Part shown: positions 7,901-15,841 of the stretch, piece by piece
How positions within the stretch are numbered: the stretch's first letter is position 1
Layout: every line of letters begins with the position of its first letter
Source: Planctomyces sp. SH-PL14
GTDB lineage: Bacteria > Planctomycetota > Planctomycetia > Planctomycetales > Planctomycetaceae
Assembly: GCF_001610835.1 (NCBI RefSeq)
Contig: NZ_CP011270.1
Coordinates: 8,183,256-8,247,255, forward strand
Direction: 5' to 3'
DNA length: 64,000 nt
Made by a program: the position numbers and the translations under genes
Notes under the pieces: model-generated
What the model saw: only the letters and a program-made list of their open reading frames with translations
What the model was told of the DNA's origin: nothing
Databases searched by the model: none

Positions 7901-10170
7901 AGCCCTTCGGCGACGTCGAGCTGCGCGACGGCGAGGGTCGGTTCGCGGTCCCCGCCCCCCGTTTTGGCCGCGGCGAATCCCGCCGGCGGCGCCTCGGTGA
8001 AGACGTGGAACTGGACGGTCGATCCGCAGCCCTGCCGGCTGCCGCCATCGTCGATGCCGCAGCGGGCCTTGAAGCGGGTGAACTTGTGGCCGTCCGGCAG
8101 GTCGAAGGCGACCACCGAGTTGGCGTGCGTGCCGATGCCGTATTCGACGGTCTTGCCGTCGATGGTCAGCGGTCCGCCGTTGCAGTTCTGTCCCGCAGTC
8201 GGCTGGCCGAAGTCGCTCGTTCCGGAGCGCCACTTGAGGTCGGTCAGCTTCTTCTCCCCCTCCGGCCCGACCAGCCGCGGCTCGGCCCAGTCGGCCCAGT
8301 CGCAGCCGAAGCCGTCACCGCCGTCGGTGACGACGAGATAGAGCTGCTTCGCTCCGGTGATGTCGGCGTCGAGTGTGGCGGAGTGCCCTTCGGACTTCGT
8401 CGAGACGATTCCGGTCGATCCGGCCGCCTTCGTCCCCGGCTTGCCGGCGGCCTGGGCCGGCGCGGCGGCGGGAGCTGCCGCTGCCTTCTTCGGCTGTCCC
8501 TTGGGATCGAGGTTCTGCTCCAGCTGGTCGGCGGTCGGAGTCGGGCTGACGAAGCCTTCCTTCGGGACCTCGGCATGAGCGGTCCAGGCGATCGCATTCA
8601 GGACGAGCTTGCGGAAGTCGTCGTTCTGCCAGTTGCGATGGAAGTGGGCCCCGGTGAAGCCGAAGCCGCGTCCCTTGCCATCCGCCCGTTCGGCGGCCCA
8701 GGCCATGTGCTGCGGCTCCTTCTTCTCGAGGACCGCTTCCCGGACCGCCGGGTTGCCGCTGTGCGGGCCATCGGGACGGCTGAGCGTCTCGCGCGGCGGG
8801 AGGGCGGTCAGGATCGGCGTCACCCCTTCCATGTTGGGGCGGAACCGCATGTGGTAGTACCACTCGTCGTTGATCTCGAACGGCTTCACGCCCCGCGTCA
8901 CCGGATGGTCCGGAAGCTTCTCGAACTTGCCGAGCCAGTGCGGGTTGACCGACCAGTTCGCTTCGAAGTAACCGCCGATCCACTTGAGGAGGGCGTTCCC
9001 CGCTTCACCCGCCGGGATTTCGACGGCGTAGTGGATGCAGACGAGGCCGACGCCGCGGCTCATCACCTTGTCGAAGTCCTTGATGACCGGGACGAGGTAG
9101 TGTCCCCCGCCGCCATCGCAGTAGGAGACGACGGTGTCGGCGTTGTCGAACGCCGTCATGTCCTTCGGAAAGCCGTTCGAGTAGACGGTCGTGACGATCG
9201 GCGTGCCGGCCGCTTCGGCCGCCGCTTCCAGGCTCTTGGCAAGCAGGCGGCAGCCGGCGTTGTGCTCGTGCTCCCGCGGGGCGTGGCTGGGACGTCCGGC
9301 GACGAAGACAACCTTCTTCCCTTCGGCCAGCGGCAGCCGCTTGAGGCGGATGTCCTTGAACTCAACCTTCTGCGGCGGGCCGGAGTGAAGCTGGAGGGCG
9401 AAGAGCCCCTTCCGTTCACCCTGCTTGTTCGTGTCGCCGCCGGGGTCCTTCTGGGCGTCGATCACCTCGGCGGTCACCTCGTTGTTGACCTTGAGGGTGA
9501 TGTGGTTGCCGCGGGCGATGATCGTGTACTCGTTCCAGTCCCCCTTCTTGATCTTAGCGAGGAGGGCCTCGGCGCTGCCGAGGCTGCTTTCGGTCCGCTT
9601 GCCGTCCTGGGCGATCTCGGTCTTCTGGCCCCGCTTGGCGAGGACCGCCCGGCCGTGCTCGTCGTAGAGCGCTCCGACCCAGTTGCCGGCCAGGTCGATG
9701 TCCGCCTGGTAGCCGACGACATGGCCGTCCGGAAGCTGCTGGCTGCGGAACTGGAGGCCGCTGTTAGCCGCCTTCTCGTCGGTCCCGGTGAGGCGGAACA
9801 TGAGGCGAATCTCGAAGTCGTCGACCTCCCCCTGGTCCCACACGAGGAACGTGTTGTGGTCGAGCGGCTTCCCCTTGGCTTCGCCGACGATGATGCCGTC
9901 TTCGACGCGCCAGTAGTCCATCTCTCCGCGCCAGCCCTCGAGGGTCTTGCCGTCGAAGATCGGCGTGAAGCCTTCGGTCGCCGGGACGTCGTTGACCAGG
10001 ACCGGCTGGTTCACGGTCCTCTTCTGGGCGGGGGCGTCGCCCGCGTTCGGCAGCGGAGCCTGTGCGACGACGGCATCAGCGCGGCGGACATCGTCGGCGA
10101 TGCCCAACCGACCGAGGGAGACGGTCACGGCCAGTGACCAGAGGAACGAACGGAGCTGCATGAGGACCAT
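4972..10170 (-). CDS. Giant secreted DUF1080-ThuA-NPCBM-propeller-HEAT-cytochrome c protein
   Basis: About 1732 residues from the ATG at 10170, preferred over an upstream TTG because it gives a compact signal peptide. Domains in order: a signal sequence (about 1-30); a DUF1080/3-keto-disaccharide hydrolase-like lectin fold (about 68-281, FTPIFDGKTLEGW); a ThuA-like domain (about 282-540, KVVFVAGRPSHAPREHEHNAG); a low-complexity Ala/Pro linker; an NPCBM-like carbohydrate-binding domain (about 595-740); a PQQ/membrane-bound-dehydrogenase-type beta-propeller (about 755-1145); HEAT-like repeats to about 1580; and a C-terminal mono-haem cytochrome c with CNKCH at 1606-1610. This architecture is characteristic of planctomycetes and Verrucomicrobia and is thought to oxidise or hydrolyse sugar derivatives at the cell surface or periplasm. 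The exact substrate is unknown. Confidence 0.92.
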   Translation of the reverse strand: MVLMQLRSFLWSLAVTVSLGRLGIADDVRRADAVVAQAPLPNAGDAPAQKRTVNQPVLVNDVPATEGFTPIFDGKTLEGWRGEMDYWRVEDGIIVGEAKGKPLDHNTFLVWDQGEVDDFEIRLMFRLTGTDEKAANSGLQFRSQQLPDGHVVGYQADIDLAGNWVGALYDEHGRAVLAKRGQKTEIAQDGKRTESSLGSAEALLAKIKKGDWNEYTIIARGNHITLKVNNEVTAEVIDAQKDPGGDTNKQGERKGLFALQLHSGPPQKVEFKDIRLKRLPLAEGKKVVFVAGRPSHAPREHEHNAGCRLLAKSLEAAAEAAGTPIVTTVYSNGFPKDMTAFDNADTVVSYCDGGGGHYLVPVIKDFDKVMSRGVGLVCIHYAVEIPAGEAGNALLKWIGGYFEANWSVNPHWLGKFEKLPDHPVTRGVKPFEINDEWYYHMRFRPNMEGVTPILTALPPRETLSRPDGPHSGNPAVREAVLEKKEPQHMAWAAERADGKGRGFGFTGAHFHRNWQNDDFRKLVLNAIAWTAHAEVPKEGFVSPTPTADQLEQNLDPKGQPKKAAAAPAAAPAQAAGKPGTKAAGSTGIVSTKSEGHSATLDADITGAKQLYLVVTDGGDGFGCDWADWAEPRLVGPEGEKKLTDLKWRSGTSDFGQPTAGQNCNGGPLTIDGKTVEYGIGTHANSVVAFDLPDGHKFTRFKARCGIDDGGSRQGCGSTVQFHVFTEAPPAGFAAAKTGGGDREPTLAVAQLDVAEGLDATLFAAEPTLLSPSDIDVDHKGRVWVCEVVNYRHRSGERPEGDRILVLEDTNEDGVSDKTHVFYQGREVDTAHGICVLGNRVIVSVGDKVWNFYDDNGDLKADRKELMFSGIAGTQHDHGIHAFVFGPDGKLYFNFGNAGRQIRDKDGKPIVDKMGNEINDSRKPYQEGMVFRCDLDGSNLETLGWNFRNNWEVAVDSFGSLWQSDNDDDGNRGVRINFVMEYGNYGFKDEMTGASWQTPRTNIETEIPLRHWHLNDPGVMPNLLQTGGGAPTGICIYEGTLLPKTFQNQIIHCDAGPNVVRAYPAKPAGAGYTAEMVNILFGARDNWFRPSDACVAPDGSLIVSDWYDPGVGGHRMGDADKGRIFRVAPPKAPYKSPKYDFTTADGAVEALKSPNMEARYLAWQALHKMGADAVPALTRLAASDNPRFAARALWLLGKQNDTSKRAAIVIQALRSADSDLRIVGIRLARQLLAEGTELSEIHDAVNIHDPSPAVRRELLVGLRELKLESHPELPGAWAELASQYDGKDRWYLEALGIAADGRWDSLLDAWLKKIGNDWNTPAGRDIVWRSRATKTPGLLLQIISDASTGTADLPRYFRAFDFLTGGDKDQSIVELAFSGVPGDDAKKTLVSAEAISRLQGFDLKAKPEYKAALERVLEAKKGTVEYVKLVDKFDLKDHDIALLKLAQEHPEEQVGVEAVRSLLNRGQQKSLVAAAHAKDQQLAKSVVTAIGLAADGRARKLLSDLMNDDAAGLDVRRAAARGLGNIRQGAEDLLKLAEEKKYDPSLKDALASALSGAQWNDVRQKAAAIFPAPPSKNNEPVPPLDQLVKRNGTVAEGRVVFNTTGTCNKCHIVNGIGREIGPNLSEIGKKLSKQALFESILYPSAGISHNYESYTVVTTGGEVLTGLIVSDTAEGITLKDSNGLTRMLKQSEIEEKKKQQVSLMPADLQKLMTIGELVDVVEYLQTLKVAETK

Positions 10171-10274
10171 TCCGCTAACGGGATGAGAAGAGCGTAATCT
10201 CAAGCGGGCGGGGACGTTCCCCCCTGCCCGGTCGGGAGTCTAACCCATCAGCCAGCGGCGATCCCAGCGTGCCG

Positions 10275-10724
10275 TCACTTTTGTTCGTCGCGGAGCCGCT
10301 CGGCTTCTTTCATGAGCGAGCGCTGAGCGGCGCGGAGCCGCGACATCTTCGATTGCGTGTTGACGCGGATGGAGAGGAAATCGCCGATGGCGAGCAGGAT
10401 GACCCAGAAGGTGAGGAGCAGGACGCCGGACCAGTAGACCGCGAACCAGAAGGTGGCGGCGACGCGGTTCCCCTTGCCGTCCCGTCCCCAGGGGATGACG
10501 AGATCGCCGATGATGATCAGGATCCCGATGAAGCAGATGAGTGCGGAGGTCTGGACGCGGCGGCGGAACTGACGACGGGCGAAGTCGAGGTCTTCGAGCG
10601 GGATCGACTCTTCGCGGATCTGCTCGCGGCGGGTCTGCACCTGTCGCCAGATCGTTCCGCCTCCGAAGGCGAGGAGCAGCGATCCGGCGATCAGCGCGGG
10701 GACTTCGGCAGCGGTCAGGGGCAT
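10275..10724 (-). CDS. Three-helix membrane protein, unknown function
   Basis: 149 residues, not recognised. Hydrophobic segments are at about 7-24, 59-78 and 90-115. Between the first and second is a charged, Arg-rich stretch (25-58), and after the third a basic amphipathic tail ending ERLRDEQK. It would be an inner-membrane protein. It lies between the repeat-motif protein upstream (46 bp away) and the giant cytochrome protein downstream, all on the same strand, but nothing in the context gives a function. Confidence 0.75.
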   Translation of the reverse strand: MPLTAAEVPALIAGSLLLAFGGGTIWRQVQTRREQIREESIPLEDLDFARRQFRRRVQTSALICFIGILIIIGDLVIPWGRDGKGNRVAATFWFAVYWSGVLLLTFWVILLAIGDFLSIRVNTQSKMSRLRAAQRSLMKEAERLRDEQK

Positions 10725-10770
10725 GCGCTCTCCAGGGAGCGGAGATGACTCGGGGCGGCGGCGCTCGTCT

Positions 10771-11415
10771 TCAAGCCTTCTTGTTCGCGCGGATCGCCGC
10801 CATGATCTCGGCCGGGGACTTCGGCTTGTCCGCCTTCGGAGCGGCGGGGGCCTCGGCCGGAGGAGCCGGAGCCGCTTCCGCGACGGGGGCTTCGGCCGCA
10901 GGAGCGGCTTCCGCAGGCGGGGCGGCTTTCTGGGCTCCCTGCTGCCGGATCAGTTCCATTGGGGAGAGCTTCTTCCCGGCGTCGGCGGCCGGTGCCGCGG
11001 CGGCCTTCGGGGCGCCCTGCTGGCGGGCGAGCTCGAGGGGGGAGAGTTTCTTCCCTTCGCCGGCGTCGGCTCCGGCGGGCTTGGGGGCTCCCTGGGCGCG
11101 GGCGAGTTCCAGCGGGCTCTTGCCGGCCGCTTTGGCGGGGGCCGCGGCTTTGGCCGGGGCGGCGGGAGCGGCTGCGGCGGCTGGTTTTTCCTTCTTCAGC
11201 GGGGCGTCGACGACGCGGAGGAAGGAGGGGTCGATGTCGTACCAGCTGATGTCGACGGCTCCGTCGAATTCGACGAGGGCCCGGCAGTTCATGTTGACGG
11301 TCCGGACGGTTCCGGTGAGTCCGGAGAAGCGTCGGAGTTCGGGGACTCCGTCGGCCACGACGACGAACCGGTCGGTGAGGTCCTTCTTCAGTTGTTCAGC
11401 GCGGGCGATCGACAT
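10771..11415 (-). CDS. Planctomycete hypothetical protein with four SPLELARQQGA-type repeats
   Basis: 214 residues from the ATG at 11415; the frame is open 24 codons further upstream, but that part lacks protein-like composition. Residues 1-75 form a compact domain that looks like a small beta-barrel (FVVVADGVPELRRFSGLTG...CRALVEFDG...WYDIDPSFLRVVD). The rest is an Ala/Pro/Lys-rich linker carrying four spaced copies of a short helical motif: SPLELARAQGA (100-110), SPLELARQQGA (125-135), SPMELIRQQGA (151-161) and SPAEIMAAIRA (200-210). Such beads on a disordered string usually recruit a repeated partner. The partner is unknown. Copy B of the dispersed repeat begins 139 bp upstream. Confidence 0.82.
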   Translation of the reverse strand: MSIARAEQLKKDLTDRFVVVADGVPELRRFSGLTGTVRTVNMNCRALVEFDGAVDISWYDIDPSFLRVVDAPLKKEKPAAAAAPAAPAKAAAPAKAAGKSPLELARAQGAPKPAGADAGEGKKLSPLELARQQGAPKAAAAPAADAGKKLSPMELIRQQGAQKAAPPAEAAPAAEAPVAEAAPAPPAEAPAAPKADKPKSPAEIMAAIRANKKA

Positions 11416-11553
11416 GACTCTCAACGGTGGGGGTGTTGGATGGGTGTCATCGTCCCGGGAGCCCGGGTGGATTGGATTCTTGATCAAGGGGTGAATGAAA
11501 TCAAGGTGCTCTCAATATGGGGAGAGCGGCAGGCGAACGATTGGCCACATCGG

Positions 11554-11880
11554 GGGTCCAGAGGGACCCTGGTGGGGGATGCAAGGGGGCAACGCCCTCT
11601 TGCCCGCCGGAGGCCTGGCTCGTCGGAAACTGTCGGAAGGAGATCCTGTCCAAGCGCGGACACCGTGTCGTATGCCCCTTCACCAACCCGCGGGGATTGC
11701 AAAGCCAACGGTGTATTGTGAGGGAGTCCTCAACGCTGGTGCCACAAAAGGGACATCCGTTGTGTACCACGGTTCCTCATCGAAAATGCCTCCGGCGGCA
11801 AGGGGGTGAGACCCACTTGACCCCAGCGGCCGTCGCACGTTGGGTTTGAGCGAGCCGAGCTGTGCCGGCAAGGACGCGGG
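11554..11880. repeat. Dispersed ~330-bp repeat, copy B
   Basis: Second copy, same orientation as A and C and sharing the same blocks. Small insertions and deletions in the middle (around 11630-11740) make it longer than copy A. The closing CGTCGCACGTTGGGTTTGAG and CCGGCAAGGACGCGGG blocks are nearly identical. It occupies the divergent intergenic region between the repeat-motif protein (minus) and the small membrane protein (plus). Confidence 0.85.
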
Positions 11881-11986
11881 ATAAGCGATGCCGCGCCCTT
11901 CAACTTTCGCGGAGGACACGAAAGACTGAGGATGGCGGGGCTCGACGGGCCTCCAAACCCAAGCGTCCCAGCAACCGAGCATTGTT

Positions 11987-12283
11987 GTGCAGCGTTCCCC
12001 CGTCTCAGTTTGGTTCCGGCTCGCCGGACTCGCCGCGGCGCTCTTCTGCGTCACGGCGACCGCGTGGGCGGCGGCGGGAGTCGGCGATCAGAACCATCCG
12101 CTCAAACGCTGGCTCGGCCGGTACGGCCTCGTTCTGATCGCGGTCGAGGCGGCAGTCGTCGTCGCGGCCACGATCCTCGGAATGATCGTTCCCGAAACGG
12201 AGGCAACGACCGTCGCGCCCCCCGATAGCCCGACGGACGAGAGCGCGACGGAGGGGCCGCGGTCCGAATCGTCAGCAACGTGA
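11987..12283 (+). CDS. Small membrane protein, unknown function
   Basis: 98 residues from a GTG at 11987 (a TTG 3 nt upstream is also possible). It has an N-terminal hydrophobic stretch that may be a signal or anchor (about 10-30, FRLAGLAAALFCVTATAWAAA), a second helix (about 47-67, YGLVLIAVEAAVVVAATILG), and an acidic Ser/Thr/Glu-rich tail. No family is recognised. It is followed by a strong hairpin that would end its transcript. The start lacks a clear ribosome-binding site, so its reality rests on the membrane-protein composition and the terminator. Confidence 0.55.
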   Translation: MQRSPVSVWFRLAGLAAALFCVTATAWAAAGVGDQNHPLKRWLGRYGLVLIAVEAAVVVAATILGMIVPETEATTVAPPDSPTDESATEGPRSESSAT

Positions 12284-12304
12284 CCCACACGGGCGGAAAA
12301 CGAA

Positions 12305-12337
12305 CCGGCCCCGCGAACGAGTCCGTCGCGGGGCCGG
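12305..12337. terminator. Strong bidirectional hairpin between convergent genes
   Basis: A perfect 12-bp GC stem (12305-12316 with 12326-12337, arm CCGGCCCCGCGA) encloses a 9-nt loop, between the small membrane protein (plus) and the Gly-rich exported protein (minus). Position and strength suit a shared terminator, although no T-run follows on either side. Confidence 0.65.
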
Positions 12338-12368
12338 CGTGAACAGCAGAGCGGAAACTCTCACCGGT

Positions 12369-13766
12369 TCAGTTGCTCCCGGGCGAGTCCGAGGGAGCCG
12401 CAGGGGCCGGGGCGGGCTTCGTGCGTCCCGGCGCAAACGTCATTCTTGAAAAGAAACCGCCCTTTCCTTCCGCCTTCACTGCGGGAGGTCCAGTGCGGAC
12501 AGGGAGTTCGGCCCGCGCCTCGGCGGAGGCGTTGGCTTCCGTTCGCTGACGAGCGCGGAGCGGAGGGGCCTCGAATGGCGACGTGAACTCCGAGCGGGCC
12601 GTGTTGTCGAGCCCCGTCTGCAGGGAATGCCCGTTCCGGCGGACTTCCGTTCCGGCGGCAGCGGCCTCTTCGAGCCCTGCCTCCATCGCGCGACCGGCGC
12701 GGCGGGTCTGGATCTCGGAATCGGCCTGGACCTCGGCCCCGGCCCGGAACGTCGTGTCAGCCGCCTCTTCGACGTCGGTCTGCGTCCGGAATCGGACCTC
12801 GTCGGCCGTCCGCACGGAACGGTCGAACGTCCCGTTGGCCCGGGTTTCGGCATCGGCTCCCACCTGGCGGATGCGGCGCACCGACGGATCGAGCCGGCGC
12901 TCCGTCTGGACGGTGCCGCGGATCCGCCCCCGCGCACGACCGTCGATCTCGACGGGGGCGATGGCGGGATCCGACAGGGTCTGCAGCTCAACATCGCTCG
13001 CCTGCGTCACCTCAGCCCCGGTCTCGGGAGCCGTCGGAGCCGGCTCCATGGGCGAAGCCGGATCCGAAGGCGAAGTCGGAACTTCGCCCGCTTCCCCGGG
13101 ACGGTCGCGACCGAGGACCTCGGCGCGGTGCTCGTACTGGGCACGGGCGGTCGCTTCGAGATGGTCTGCCTGGGCCAGCAGTTTGGCATCGCCGGACGCC
13201 AGGGCTCTGTCCCGCATGCGGTCGATCTGCGCCAGGCGATGATTCAAATTGAGCTCAGCCTGATGAACCGCGCGGTCGCGACCGGTGAACATGACGTTCC
13301 CGCGGCTGGCGTTGGCGCGTAGGTTCACCCCCGCCTCTTCCCCCGCTCCAGCCTCCGTTTCGGTCGTTCCTGCCGTTCCCTGTGTGAAGAGCCCCGTCCG
13401 GGCATTGGCGCGGGCCTGCCCCGTCGCGGACGCCCGCGAGCCTGCGGTCGAGAGACCGACGTTGGCGCCCCCGCGGGCGCTGACCCCGTTTCCTGTCGTC
13501 CCGCGAACCGCCTGAGCCGGGTTCATCCCGCGGACGGTCGAGGTGGCGTTGAGCCGCGCAGCGGCCCCCATGGATCCCGCCCCTCCGACTCCGCCAGCGG
13601 CTCCTCCTGCACCTCCCGCTCCCGCTGCACCACCGCCACCGCCTCCCCCGCCAGCCCCGCGAAGGAGGCCGCCCGCCGTTCCGCCCGGCTGGGCCTGCGC
13701 CACGGCGGCGGAGAGCAGCAGAGCGGCCGCGCTCCCTGTCCATCGAGTCCATTCCATTCGCTTCAT
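12369..13766 (-). CDS. Exported low-complexity Gly/Ala/Arg-rich protein
   Basis: 465 residues, starting at the ATG at 13766 because a strong GGAGGA Shine-Dalgarno lies 4-5 nt upstream; the frame remains open far upstream but there it is antisense to the next gene. Residues 1-25 are a signal peptide (VAQAQ cleavage). Next is a glycine-rich tract (about 35-70, including a run of nine Gly), then an Asn/Ala/Thr/Gly-rich region resembling repeats. A probably helical segment follows (about 150-220, AELNLNHRLAQIDRMRDRAL...EATARAQYEHRAEVLGRD), and then long Ala/Thr/Glu/Arg-rich disordered sequence. No family is recognised. It may be a cell-surface or envelope structural protein. It is divergent from the outer-membrane protein at 14106. 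Confidence 0.8.
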   Translation of the reverse strand: MKRMEWTRWTGSAAALLLSAAVAQAQPGGTAGGLLRGAGGGGGGGGAAGAGGAGGAAGGVGGAGSMGAAARLNATSTVRGMNPAQAVRGTTGNGVSARGGANVGLSTAGSRASATGQARANARTGLFTQGTAGTTETEAGAGEEAGVNLRANASRGNVMFTGRDRAVHQAELNLNHRLAQIDRMRDRALASGDAKLLAQADHLEATARAQYEHRAEVLGRDRPGEAGEVPTSPSDPASPMEPAPTAPETGAEVTQASDVELQTLSDPAIAPVEIDGRARGRIRGTVQTERRLDPSVRRIRQVGADAETRANGTFDRSVRTADEVRFRTQTDVEEAADTTFRAGAEVQADSEIQTRRAGRAMEAGLEEAAAAGTEVRRNGHSLQTGLDNTARSEFTSPFEAPPLRARQRTEANASAEARAELPVRTGPPAVKAEGKGGFFSRMTFAPGRTKPAPAPAAPSDSPGSN

Positions 13767-14105
13767 GACTTCCTCCGGAAGGTGATGGAACAGGGTGTTC
13801 TGTTCCGGGCGCGGAACGCGGCGACCTCGTGCTTTGCCGTCCGCAGGGGACGAACCGGGCGCGAGGGTGGCCCGCCGGACAATGGAACCGCGAACCGATC
13901 GGCGGCGAGCGTTTTCCGGAACCCCCGCTTCTGTCAACGGCGGTTGCCGTTGCCGCGGCGAAAGCGGCACCGTCTGCTGGTGAACGGCTTTCAGGGCGAT
14001 ACGGCCAAATGATGCGGCCTGCGGAAAGGTGACGCGAAAAGCCAAATTGACCCGTCCTCCGAACTGCCGGTAGGGTCCGGTTTCCATCCTCTCGGAGGGG
14101 AAACG
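13767..14105. promoter_or_regulatory. Divergent intergenic region (339 bp)
   Basis: This gap separates the divergent exported-protein and outer-membrane-protein genes and must hold both promoters. A clear ribosome-binding site (GGAGGGG, near 14094-14101) precedes the TTG at 14106, and GGAGGA precedes the minus-strand ATG at 13766. I could not pick out convincing -35/-10 pairs or an operator. Confidence 0.5.
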
Positions 14106-15521
14106 TTGGTATCGCCACTGACTGGTCGAGTTCGATTCGTCTGGACTCTCGCGGTCGTCAGCCTGATCTGGGTGGCGGAACCCGTGTTCGCCCAGTCTTC
14201 CTCCGGCCTGCCGCTGGCATCGCGGAGCCCGGCTCCCGCCGGTCGCGACGAGATCCTCGACTACCTGCGGCGAAGGGTGATCGAGCGGCCGGATGACGCT
14301 CAGGCGTGGCGGATGCTGGGGAAGTCGCTCGCCGAGCGGGGAGATCCGGAATCGGCCCGCGAAGCCCTGGAGCGAGCCCTCACCCTCGAACCGACGAACG
14401 CGGCCGCGCACTACGACCTCGGACGCCTGCTCGAGAAGGAGGGGGAGGCGCAGAGCGCGGCCAATCACCTGGCCCGCGTCACCTCCCTCGTCCCGGAGAG
14501 CGAGTACGCAGCCGAAGCCCGGCGGCTGCTCGAGACTCTTCCGGTTCCGACGGAGGATGAGTCGTTCGTTCTGGCGAGTTACGAGATCAAGCGGTTCGAC
14601 GGCTCGGAGCTGACGAACGACCTGGAGGTTGACGCCCTCCGCGCGATCGAGCCCCGCGATCCCCTGTCGATGCGGATCGAGACCGGGGTGCTCTACAACA
14701 CGAACGTCGCCCTTTCGCCGACGAACCGGAACTTCGTCGCGGACGGCGCGGGGAGTCCGCAGGTCGTCTTCAATCCGAGCGCGGAGTACCGGATCGTCAA
14801 CACGGACGACTGGCGGGCCGGCCCGCTGGGGACGGGGTACTTCACGATCAACAACGGGGAGTTCAGCGACCTCAACCTCCAGAGCTATCTCGGCGGGCTG
14901 TTCGTCGAGCGGTCGCTCCCGGTCGATGGGGCCACGCTCGTGCCTCGGCTCCAGTATGCCTACACGCTCGACCAGTTCGCCGGCTCGACGTTCGGACGGC
15001 GACACGCCGTGGCCGCGTCGCTGACCTCCGTGTGGGACAACCTCGACACCACCGTGGCGTACTACTCGGTCGACTCGACGAACCTCAAGAGCGACGGTGG
15101 GAATCCGTCGATCACGTCTCAGGATGGCGTGACGCAGGCGGTGGGGATCGCGCACACGTGGTGGCTGGACCGCCGCGAGATCCGCTCGGCGACGCTCGGG
15201 GTCGACGGCCAGAGGGCGGACCTGGAAGGAAGCGACTTCGCCTTCGACGCGGCCTTCGTGTACGGCGCCGCGGTCTTCCCGCTGACGGACATCCTGACTC
15301 TGACGCTCGAAGGGGGAGGCGGCTATCGCGATTACTACGCCGCCCCGTCTCCCCCGTCGAGGAACCAGACGATCCTCCGGGGCAGTTCGCGCCTCGAGCT
15401 CGCGCTGACGGAGCACTGGACGGTGGCCGGGGTCTTCTCCGCGGAGCGGCTCGACTCGGCGGAAGAGACGCTCCGGACCAGCCGGCTCATCGGGGGCATT
15501 CTGGCGATCTATCAGTATTGA
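14106..15521 (+). CDS. Outer-membrane TPR/beta-barrel protein
   Basis: 471 residues from a TTG at 14106, chosen because GGAGGGG stands just upstream and the frame opens with a good signal peptide (about 1-29, ending VFAQ). Residues about 45-145 hold tandem TPR motifs (AWRMLGKSLAERGDPESAREALERALTLEPTNAAAHYDLGRLLEKEG). From about 185 to the end the sequence alternates polar and hydrophobic residues with many aromatic and Gly/Asn turns, and it ends ILAIYQY with a C-terminal aromatic, as in outer-membrane beta-barrels. It may help assemble or export an envelope polymer, as in other TPR-barrel fusions. That role is inference. The trehalose cluster starts 320 bp downstream on the same strand. Confidence 0.8.
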   Translation: MVSPLTGRVRFVWTLAVVSLIWVAEPVFAQSSSGLPLASRSPAPAGRDEILDYLRRRVIERPDDAQAWRMLGKSLAERGDPESAREALERALTLEPTNAAAHYDLGRLLEKEGEAQSAANHLARVTSLVPESEYAAEARRLLETLPVPTEDESFVLASYEIKRFDGSELTNDLEVDALRAIEPRDPLSMRIETGVLYNTNVALSPTNRNFVADGAGSPQVVFNPSAEYRIVNTDDWRAGPLGTGYFTINNGEFSDLNLQSYLGGLFVERSLPVDGATLVPRLQYAYTLDQFAGSTFGRRHAVAASLTSVWDNLDTTVAYYSVDSTNLKSDGGNPSITSQDGVTQAVGIAHTWWLDRREIRSATLGVDGQRADLEGSDFAFDAAFVYGAAVFPLTDILTLTLEGGGGYRDYYAAPSPPSRNQTILRGSSRLELALTEHWTVAGVFSAERLDSAEETLRTSRLIGGILAIYQY

Positions 15522-15841
15522 TACGTCGGGTGCCGCGACATCCTACGTGACATCCTTTCGAACTTGTTCCACCCGGGCAGCGGGCTTAACGTGAATCGCT
15601 CGCGGTTCTCTCTTCTCTGGCGGGGCTGGTCTCCGCGCGACCATCGTGCGGGCTCGGAGACAAACCCTGGGAATGGCTCCGGCCAGGATGAGGGAGCAGA
15701 ACTTCTTGCAGGGGCTCTGGATTTGCTTCCCAAGGGCGTCGGCTTCGGTCCCAGTCATCCCGCACGGCGCGTCATTTGCTCCCTAAGTCTGCACGCACAA
15801 AGATTTTCAACTCGGTTTTTCACTCGCGAGTGCAGCCTTAC
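15522..15841. promoter_or_regulatory. Gap upstream of the trehalose/glycogen cluster (320 bp)
   Basis: No gene is supported here. It is the only sizeable non-coding stretch before treZ and so the likely promoter region of the cluster. An in-frame TTG at 15776 could extend TreZ by 22 residues, but the added sequence is not TreZ-like. I see no clear terminator, operator or RNA motif. Confidence 0.4.

Noticed and set aside
5227-10137. A 1636-codon plus-strand open frame opposite the giant cytochrome protein
   Set aside because: Antisense shadow of a GC-rich gene: composition dominated by Arg, Val, Gly and Asp, with no domain. The minus-strand frame has clear domains.
12369-15416. A 1015-codon minus-strand frame covering both the exported protein and the antisense of the outer-membrane protein
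   Set aside because: A strong GGAGGA before the ATG at 13766 and a signal peptide mark the real start. Everything beyond is antisense to the plus-strand gene and not protein-like.
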